From contig DBDG01000047.1 in NCBI GenBank assembly GCA_002293475.1, positions 73,516-80,002 of the forward strand: 6,487 bases of DNA. The letters are read 5' to 3'. How positions within the stretch are numbered: the first letter of the stretch is position 1; every line of letters begins with the position of its first letter. This DNA comes from Lachnospiraceae bacterium UBA938. Lineage in GTDB: Bacteria; Bacillota; Clostridia; Lachnospirales; Lachnospiraceae. Of this stretch, positions 1 to 4,491 are shown piece by piece. Both the position numbers and the translations under genes were made by a program. Below the pieces are notes generated by a model. That model was not told the origin of the DNA. It ran no database searches and was given only the letters and a program-made list of their open reading frames with translations.

Positions 1-88
1 ACCGACAGAGTAGTGGGTAACAAGGGTAAAAGGGCAACAAATCCAAACCATCTGTCTAACCAGCAAAGCAGCAGGTAACGACTGCAAA
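1..88. other. Sequence downstream of pilT, no feature seen
   Basis: This is the stretch after the pilT stop codon on the minus strand. I see no start codon with a ribosome binding site, no strong inverted repeat followed by a T-run, and no recognisable coding sequence. The next gene, or the terminator of the pilT transcript, probably lies beyond the window edge. Confidence 0.5.
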
Positions 89-1141
89 CTATATCTTCCT
101 ATCCATCCCGTCAGGATCAGTCGCAAACTGCACCGCCTGCTCCCTGCTGATCTTTCCGTCATAGTAAAGCTGCATAATCGCGTCATCCATCGTGATCATC
201 CCGATCTTACGGTTGGTCTGCATAACCGATACTAGCTGATGGGATTTCCCCTCCCGGATCTGGTTCCGCACCGCATGGTTGGCATGCAGCACTTCAAACG
301 CCGCTGTACGTCCTTTGCCGTCAGCCGTCGGAATCAGCTGCTGGGAGATAACCGCCTCGAGGACATTGGCAAACTGCACGCGGATCTGCTGCTGCTGATG
401 CGGCGGAAAAACATCGATGACACGGTCCACGGTACTGGCTGCGCCGATCGTATGTAGGGTCGAAAGAACTAAATGCCCGGTTTCCGCCGCGGTGATCGCT
501 ACGCTGATCGTCTCGAAATCACGCATCTCCCCCACTAGGATCACATCAGGATCCTCACGGAGCGATGCCCGCAGGGCATTGGCATAGGTCAGGCTGTCCA
601 GCCCGATCTCCCGCTGGTTCACCATGGCCTTTTTATGCTGATGAAGGTACTCAATCGGGTCTTCTAGCGTTATGACATGACAGTCACGGTTGTTGTTGAT
701 TTTATCGATAATAGCCGCCAGCGTCGTCGACTTGCCGCTGCCGGTTGGTCCGGTAACCAGAATCAGGCCACGCTTCCGCTGATAAAGATCAATGACGGAC
801 GGCGGGACGCCCAGCACTTCTGGGGACGGAACCTGGGTTCCGACAAGACGGAAGGCCGCCGCGGAAGAACCTCTCTGCTTAAAAGCATTGACACGGTAGC
901 GGCCTAACTCAGGAATAGAAAAAGACATGTCCCACTCGCCGCGCTCCTCGAATTTGTTTCTTTGATCTGCCGTCATGACTTCATTGATTATCATGGCCGT
1001 ATCCGGCGGCATCATGCGGGGATATTCCATCGTGATCAACTGGCCGTTCACCCTCATTTTCGGCGGCACGCCGACGGTAACGTGTAGATCCGATGCTCCT
1101 GCGTCCTTGGCTTGTCTGAGTAATTCTTCAATGGTAGGCAT
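89..1141 (-). CDS. pilT: PilT-family type IV pilus retraction ATPase
   Basis: This 350-residue protein is a hexameric AAA+-like secretion ATPase of the PilT/VirB11 family. Such proteins act at the cytoplasmic base of the type IV pilus and depolymerise pilin to drive retraction and twitching. Visible motifs are an N-terminal PAS-like region (about 1-100, with the family-typical ASDLH near residue 16), Walker A GPTGSGKST (131-139), the Asp box TLEDPIEY (158-165), Walker B DPDVILVGEMRD (197-208) and the His box TGHLVLSTLHT (221-231). A C-terminal VRNQIREGK (291-299) corresponds to the AIRNLIRE retraction motif of PilT. Length is normal for PilT; it is too short for PilB/GspE, which carry a long N-terminal domain. 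The ATG follows a GAGAGGA Shine-Dalgarno site about 9 bases upstream. It lies 72 bases after the HD-GYP gene. No other pilus gene is in view, so the machinery must be elsewhere. A substrate-specific PilT-like paralogue cannot be excluded. Confidence 0.94.
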   Translation of the reverse strand: MPTIEELLRQAKDAGASDLHVTVGVPPKMRVNGQLITMEYPRMMPPDTAMIINEVMTADQRNKFEERGEWDMSFSIPELGRYRVNAFKQRGSSAAAFRLVGTQVPSPEVLGVPPSVIDLYQRKRGLILVTGPTGSGKSTTLAAIIDKINNNRDCHVITLEDPIEYLHQHKKAMVNQREIGLDSLTYANALRASLREDPDVILVGEMRDFETISVAITAAETGHLVLSTLHTIGAASTVDRVIDVFPPHQQQQIRVQFANVLEAVISQQLIPTADGKGRTAAFEVLHANHAVRNQIREGKSHQLVSVMQTNRKIGMITMDDAIMQLYYDGKISREQAVQFATDPDGMDRKI

Positions 1142-1163
1142 GTAGTTCAGTCCTCTCTGGCTT

Positions 1164-1193
1164 ATTATATTGGTTTATCTTGATGGCTGTCCC
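1164..1193 (-). promoter_or_regulatory. Possible sigma-A-type promoter for pilT
   Basis: On the minus strand a perfect TATAAT (1164-1169) lies 18 bases downstream of GGGACA (1188-1193), a 4/6 match to TTGACA. Transcription would start near 1157, close to the pilT ribosome binding site, giving a very short leader. The -10 is good and the -35 is weak, so pilT may also depend on read-through from the HD-GYP gene. Confidence 0.4.
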
Positions 1194-1214
1194 GCCAGAC
1201 GGCGGATGCGCCAT
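1183..1214. terminator. Two-tier GC-rich hairpin at the end of the HD-GYP gene
   Basis: A symmetric inverted repeat has outer arms ATGGC (1183-1187) and GCCAT (1210-1214), a 4x4 internal loop, inner arms CCGCC (1192-1196) and GGCGG (1201-1205), and a 4-base loop. It overlaps the first stop-codon base of the HD-GYP gene. On the minus strand no T-run follows, so it is a poor intrinsic terminator for that gene and more likely a transcript-end or processing structure. On the plus strand a T-rich stretch (TTATTTTT) follows, as expected for a terminator of antisense transcription. The inverted repeat is seen; its function is inferred. Confidence 0.4.
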
Positions 1215-2353
1215 TATTTTTCGTCTTTTACTTTGACAAATTCCGGTCCCTCCACGCTGATGCCCTGTCGGCGGAGCGCATCGATATCCATGATATGGCG
1301 GTTGTCCATAGTTTTCATGATGTCGATAATCTCCAGGTCACCGTATGCAAACTTATTGCCTAGGTCAATGATCATATTGTCACGGAAGTTCAGAAGCACC
1401 GGCCGCAGGATATTGTGCGTGTTTTCAGTTAAAACCAAGGCTTTGTCGCCGTTGTTAAGTTCCACGCTAACTCCTGGCGCCAAGATGTTGATGCTGTCAA
1501 TCAAGGCGCTGACAATATCTTTGTCATAATATTCCGGGTGGTCCATCAGGTATTTGATAGCCAGCACCTCCGATGCCGGCGGCTTGCCGTAACGCATGGC
1601 CGTCATGGTATCAAACGTGTCCGCGATCAGCAATATCCTTGCCCCGATCCCGATCTTGTCATCAATAGCCTTGAACTTCTCGGTTTCGATGTTTTCTTTC
1701 ATCCGGCAGTAGTGGCCGCAGAGCCTTTTGACGCCCGGAGTGGCAGAAAATACATTGTCAAAAGCGGAATAGGCATATAACATGGCATTGCGGATATCGC
1801 CCATTTCTTTCTGATCCAGCGCGTCGCGGGCAATCAGTTCGGTCGGCAGGTTGAGCTTGCCGATGTCGTGTACCAGAGCGGCGGTCACCAGCTCCGAACG
1901 CTCATCCAGCCGCAGGTTGGCTTTATTTCCCAGCATAGCCGACAGGATGGCGACATTCATGGCATGCTTGAAAATATAATCTTCGTTGCTCCGCAGGTTC
2001 TGGACAAAATTGATCTTTGCATCCAGATGGCCGTAATTCTTGATGATGTCGGCCACAATGAACTGGATCCGGTTCTGTTTATGCGCGGTATTGATGTTGG
2101 CCAGCTCCTCGGCAATGGAAAACACGCACATGGTCTGAAAGCGTTCAAACTCCAAGTCCGCCCGGGTCATCGGCGGCACCGGCTCGGCCGGCTCCAGGAT
2201 AAAGATCCCGATCAGCCCGAAGTTTTTGATGCTGACAATGCCTTGCATGGTCAGCTGGGAATTACGTTCATAAAGCAAGACCCCGTTTTTGTTATAAATG
2301 GGTCTTGCTAGTCTCATACCTGGCTTCAATTCATCACTTTTTTTAAAAAGCAT
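1214..2353 (-). CDS. Divergent HD-GYP domain protein
   Basis: This 379-residue soluble protein is built like HD-GYP cyclic-di-GMP phosphodiesterases. It has a short N-terminal domain with the typical LKPGMRLARPIYNKNGVLL motif (about residues 9-27), a helical linker (about 65-120), the HD domain with FKHAMNVA (128-135) and VHDIGKLNLP (161-170; HD pair H162-D163), and the conserved RILLIADTFDTMTAMR (239-254; D245). A C-terminal tail of the VELNNGDKALVL...LRPV type is common in this family. The signature is damaged. The histidine expected after the HDIGK helix is absent (IRNAMLYAY at 187-195), and the HHE...GYP segment is reduced to GHYCRMKENIE (213-223) with no GYP. It may therefore be a binding or regulatory protein rather than an active phosphodiesterase. 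The start chosen is the second ATG (2351-2353), which has a GGGGTG site 7 bases upstream. An ATG at 2366-2368 would add five residues but lacks a ribosome binding site. It lies just upstream of pilT. Confidence 0.87.
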   Translation of the reverse strand: MLFKKSDELKPGMRLARPIYNKNGVLLYERNSQLTMQGIVSIKNFGLIGIFILEPAEPVPPMTRADLEFERFQTMCVFSIAEELANINTAHKQNRIQFIVADIIKNYGHLDAKINFVQNLRSNEDYIFKHAMNVAILSAMLGNKANLRLDERSELVTAALVHDIGKLNLPTELIARDALDQKEMGDIRNAMLYAYSAFDNVFSATPGVKRLCGHYCRMKENIETEKFKAIDDKIGIGARILLIADTFDTMTAMRYGKPPASEVLAIKYLMDHPEYYDKDIVSALIDSINILAPGVSVELNNGDKALVLTENTHNILRPVLLNFRDNMIIDLGNKFAYGDLEIIDIMKTMDNRHIMDIDALRRQGISVEGPEFVKVKDEK

Positions 2354-2383
2354 GATGCTGCACCCCATATATCTGCGAGAAAA

Positions 2384-2403
2384 GAGTCTCTGACTTGAGA
2401 CTC
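2384..2403 (-). promoter_or_regulatory. Leader hairpin upstream of the HD-GYP gene
   Basis: A perfect 7-bp inverted repeat, GAGTCTC / GAGACTC with a 6-base loop, lies about 12 bases after the predicted transcription start. On the minus strand it is followed by TTTT (2380-2383) and then the HD-GYP ribosome binding site. It could be a weak attenuator, a 5'-stabilising stem or a protein-binding operator. The short stem and T4 run make efficient termination doubtful. No known riboswitch class is recognised. Confidence 0.45.
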
Positions 2404-2417
2404 CGGCTCACATTAAC

Positions 2418-2432
2418 TTATATTATATTATA
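2418..2432 (-). repeat. Three tandem TATAA pentamers in the -10 region
   Basis: Read on the minus strand, TATAA occurs three times head to tail. The middle copy plus the next T forms the best-spaced -10 box of the HD-GYP promoter. Short tandem repeats of this kind can change copy number by slippage. Confidence 0.8.
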
Positions 2433-2450
2433 TATCGAGGCAGTTGACAA
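2422..2450 (-). promoter_or_regulatory. Sigma-A-type promoter for the HD-GYP gene
   Basis: On the minus strand TTGTCA (2445-2450, 5/6 match to TTGACA) is separated by exactly 17 bases from a perfect TATAAT (2422-2427). Transcription would start near 2415, leaving a leader of about 62 bases before the chosen ATG. A second TATAAT five bases closer to the -35 has only 12-bp spacing and is unlikely to be used. Confidence 0.7.
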
Positions 2451-2528
2451 TCAATTTCAACATTTCCCTTTCTGTTTATACATGGAAGGTTGCTGTATTC
2501 CGTTTACGCGCGTTTCGAGGTACAAGTT

Positions 2529-3164
2529 TCAGAATTTCTCAAAACCCTCCCTCAATTTGAACAGCGCCCGTTTCTCGATGCGGGAAACATAGCTGCGGGA
2601 AATCCCTAAAAGTTCGCCGATCTCGCGCTGGGTAACTTCCTTTCCGGTCGCCAGGCCATAGCGGAGGAAGATAATCTCTTTTTCCCGGTCATTTAAAACT
2701 TTGTCGAACAGGCCGGCCAGCTTTTTGGTATTCTCGAACAGTTCCATGCGGTCGAGGATGTCTGTCTGCTCATGTTCGATAATATCTAGAAGATTGATTT
2801 CGTTTCCTTCCTTATCTATGCCGATGGGCTCATAAAGGGAAACTTCTTTGGAGGTCTTCTTCTTGGTCCTAAGGAGCATCAGGAGTTCGTTGTCAATGCA
2901 GCGTGAGGCATATGTACTCAGTTTCCCTTTGTCCGCATCGAATGAGGATACTGCCTTGATCAAGCCGATGGTGCCGATGGAAATGAGATCTTCCATGTCC
3001 TCATCGGCGTTTACGTATTTCTTGGCTATGTGGGCTACCAGACGGAGATTGCGTTCAATCAGGATTTCTTTGGCCTTTTCGGCATCGGCGTCGCTGCCTT
3101 TTTGCAAGGTCCGGATATAATCGGCTTCTTCTTCAGCAGACAGCGGTTTTTGGAAGGTTTTCAA
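2529..3164 (-). CDS. sigK: Sporulation sigma factor SigK, without pro-sequence
   Basis: This 211-residue sigma-70-family factor is the late mother-cell regulator that directs RNA polymerase to spore coat and maturation genes. Region 2 is visible as LIERNLRLVAHIAKKY (35-50), EDLISIGTIGLIKAV (58-72) and KLSTYASRCIDNELLMLLR (81-99). Region 4 has LNDREKEIIFLRYGL (147-161) and the helix-turn-helix REIGELLGISRSYVSRIEKRA (170-190). YEPIGIDKEGNEINLLD (111-127) and the SRSYVSRIEKRAL stretch match SigK better than SigE. The start is TTG (3162-3164) with GGGGG 6 bases upstream; an in-frame TGA 18 bases upstream excludes a longer protein. FQKPLS at residues 4-9 aligns with the start of mature SigK, so the hydrophobic inhibitory pro-peptide of the Bacillus protein is absent. 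The reading frame is continuous, with no skin-type interruption. A sigma-E/K-like promoter precedes it. No clear terminator follows within the next 115 bases. Confidence 0.93.
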   Translation of the reverse strand: MKTFQKPLSAEEEADYIRTLQKGSDADAEKAKEILIERNLRLVAHIAKKYVNADEDMEDLISIGTIGLIKAVSSFDADKGKLSTYASRCIDNELLMLLRTKKKTSKEVSLYEPIGIDKEGNEINLLDIIEHEQTDILDRMELFENTKKLAGLFDKVLNDREKEIIFLRYGLATGKEVTQREIGELLGISRSYVSRIEKRALFKLREGFEKF

Positions 3165-3170
3165 ATGGCG

Positions 3171-3175
3171 CCCCC
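3171..3175 (-). promoter_or_regulatory. Ribosome binding site deciding the sigK TTG start
   Basis: GGGGG on the minus strand lies 6 bases before the TTG codon. It is the only Shine-Dalgarno-like run that fits the frame between the upstream in-frame TGA and the conserved start of the protein. Confidence 0.6.
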
Positions 3176-3190
3176 AAAGTCATTTTTTAC

Positions 3191-3218
3191 TATTCTATGA
3201 CTTTGAAAGCTTACAAGT
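3191..3218 (-). promoter_or_regulatory. Candidate sigma-E/sigma-K-type promoter for sigK
   Basis: On the minus strand CATAGAATA (3191-3199) matches the SigK -10 consensus CATAnnnTA. AC of the -35 element (3217-3218) lies 17 bases upstream, within the 16-17 bp spacing known for this class in Bacillus. The predicted start is near 3184, about 20 bases before the TTG codon, leaving just enough room for the ribosome binding site. TAGAAT inside it resembles a sigma-A -10, but no -35 hexamer stands at 16-18 bp. SigE and SigK promoters overlap, so either factor or both could read it. Confidence 0.6.
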
Positions 3219-3237
3219 GCCTTTCCACTTGTTTTTT
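3213..3237 (+). terminator. Hairpin with T-run, plus-strand terminator-like
   Basis: ACAAGTG (3213-3219) and CACTTGT (3226-3232) form a perfect 7-bp stem with a 6-base loop, followed on the plus strand by a T-run ending at 3237. In that direction it looks like a short intrinsic terminator, although no plus-strand gene is present. In the minus direction, where hemW transcripts arrive, an A-run precedes the stem and only a weak AAGCTTTC tail follows, so it may serve as a poor bidirectional terminator for lepA-hemW. It also overlaps the -35 part of the sigK promoter. Confidence 0.45.
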
Positions 3238-3327
3238 GTGGAGCGGTACAACTTGAATTTGGAGGCCCTGTCCCGCTTATTTTTTGTGGAGCGGTACAAC
3301 TTGAATGTGGAGGCCCTGTCCCGCTTA
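3232..3327. repeat. Tandem 48-bp direct repeat (two copies)
   Basis: Unit 1 (3232-3279) and unit 2 (3280-3327) are identical at 47 of 48 positions; the only difference is T at 3259 against G at 3307. The minus-strand start of unit 2 is the hemW TAA codon (3325-3327), and unit 1 begins with the same TAA. Because 48 is 16 codons, several frames stay open through both copies, which creates spurious reading frames on each strand. Each unit carries AGCGG and CCGCT, able to pair within a unit or across the junction (3273-3277 with 3290-3294). There are only two adjacent copies with no spacers, so this is not a CRISPR. It could be a duplicated member of an interspersed intergenic repeat family. Confidence 0.95.
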
Positions 3328-4473
3328 TATATCGGAAATCAGGAACTGGCGCATGACGTAGTTGCTGATGTCGGTTCCATAGGGGGTCAGGGCGATATTG
3401 CTGCCGACGGTAATCAGTTTCTGCTGTTCCAGGCCGGCCAAGACGGCTCCATAGACGGCTTCTATGTCCTGGTTGAAGCACTTTCGGAACTGCTCGCGGC
3501 TGACACCTTCCATCAGGCGGAGGCCGAGAAACATGAACTCCTCCATCTTTTCTGACGTAGTCAATATCTGGATGGCCTCTTTAAGCTGCTCCGGCCGGTC
3601 GAGATAGCGGCTTAAATCCTTTAAGTTACTCCAGCGGGTATCGGCCACCATGGATGCCGCCCCAAGGCCAAAGCCGACATAATCCCCGCGCTGCCAGTAG
3701 ACCATGTTATGGCGGCACGCAAAGCCAGGCCGGGCATAATTGGATATTTCATAGCGGGCATATTGGTGCTGCTGCAAGAAGGAGGCGGTCAGCAGATACA
3801 TTTCCCGCTCTTCCTCTTCCGAAGGCAGGGATGCCTCGCCTTCTTGTCCGGGGCCATACCGGTCATAAAAAGGCGTGCCTTCTTCGACAATCAGGCTGTA
3901 TGCCGATATATGCTCCGGCTTAAGTGCGACGACCTTGGCCAGGGTCGCCGCGTAAGTCGCTTTGGTCTGTCCGGGCAGGGCCGCCATCAGATCTACATTG
4001 ATATTGTGAAACCCTGTCCTTCTGGCCGCTTCGTAAGTCTTCCGGAAATCGTTCCAGCTATGAAGCCGCCCCAGTATTTTCAGCTCCGCCGCGTCAGCTG
4101 ACTGGAGTCCGATGCTGAGGCGGCTGATCCCTGCTTCCCGGTATTGTTTCAGTTTGTCTAAAGAAACCGTCCCTGGGTTTGCTTCTATCGTGATCTCTGT
4201 TTCCGCCGGCGGCCCAAAGGCAAACAGTTCCCTCAGCCGGCCTAAGATCATCGCGGTCGCTTCCGCCGCCATGCAGGTCGGCGTTCCGCCGCCGATGAAA
4301 ACCGTTCTGACCTGATGACCGCCGTAATGCCGCGCTTCGCGCTCCATCTCGGCTAAAAGAGCCGCTAGGTATTTCTCTTTTACCGCTTCCTCGGCCGGGG
4401 CGGATAAAAAGTCGCAGTAATGGCATTTCCGGAGGCAGAAAGGGATGTGGATATAAAGGCTCAGTGGCTTCAT
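3325..4473 (-). CDS. hemW: Radical SAM heme chaperone HemW
   Basis: This 382-residue protein is long known as an oxygen-independent coproporphyrinogen III oxidase-like protein. HemW binds heme and a [4Fe-4S] cluster and is thought to deliver heme to target proteins, rather than performing the HemN decarboxylation. The SAM-cluster motif is C13-x3-C17-x2-C20 within PFCLRKCHYCDF, with F rather than the extra cysteine of true HemN. GGGTPT (61-66), the EANPGT stretch (98-103), RLSIGLQS (118-125) and the heme-binding HNMVYW motif (255-260) are present. The C-terminal HemN domain ends with LTPYGTDISNYVMRQFL (361-377). Length is normal. The ATG has a GGGAG site 8 bases upstream, overlapping the region just after the lepA stop; the 18-base spacing suggests cotranscription with lepA, the usual Firmicute arrangement. 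hrcA-grpE-dnaK, which often follows, is replaced here by sigK. The stop codon lies inside a tandem repeat. Confidence 0.95.
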   Translation of the reverse strand: MKPLSLYIHIPFCLRKCHYCDFLSAPAEEAVKEKYLAALLAEMEREARHYGGHQVRTVFIGGGTPTCMAAEATAMILGRLRELFAFGPPAETEITIEANPGTVSLDKLKQYREAGISRLSIGLQSADAAELKILGRLHSWNDFRKTYEAARRTGFHNINVDLMAALPGQTKATYAATLAKVVALKPEHISAYSLIVEEGTPFYDRYGPGQEGEASLPSEEEEREMYLLTASFLQQHQYARYEISNYARPGFACRHNMVYWQRGDYVGFGLGAASMVADTRWSNLKDLSRYLDRPEQLKEAIQILTTSEKMEEFMFLGLRLMEGVSREQFRKCFNQDIEAVYGAVLAGLEQQKLITVGSNIALTPYGTDISNYVMRQFLISDI

Positions 4474-4491
4474 CGTAATGGCTCCCTACTC

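Noticed and set aside
1868..2311. 147-codon plus-strand open frame
   Set aside because: It is antisense to the HD-GYP gene, with low-complexity His/Gln-rich content and no domain.
2351..2368. HD-GYP start at the upstream ATG (2366-2368)
   Set aside because: No Shine-Dalgarno precedes it, whereas GGGGTG precedes the ATG at 2351-2353 and the protein then begins like its family.
2444..2480. Plus-strand promoter with a perfect TTGACA at 2444-2449
   Set aside because: No -10 box stands 16-18 bp downstream, and the next plus-strand sequence is antisense to sigK.
3232..3327. CRISPR array
   Set aside because: There are only two directly abutting 48-bp copies with no spacers and no cas genes.
3161..3481. 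Minus-strand frame with repeated SGTGPP...SCTAPQK peptides
   Set aside because: It overlaps the hemW end in another frame and crosses the tandem repeat. It has no start signal of its own, and it does not encode a hydrophobic SigK pro-sequence.
3217..3555. Plus-strand frame with a repeated FFVERYNLN peptide
   Set aside because: The peptide repeat is only the 48-bp DNA repeat read in frame; the remainder is antisense to hemW.
3325..4473. Oxygen-independent coproporphyrinogen III oxidase HemN
   Set aside because: The cluster motif ends in CHYCDF without the extra cysteine of HemN, the HNMVYW motif is present, and the length fits HemW.
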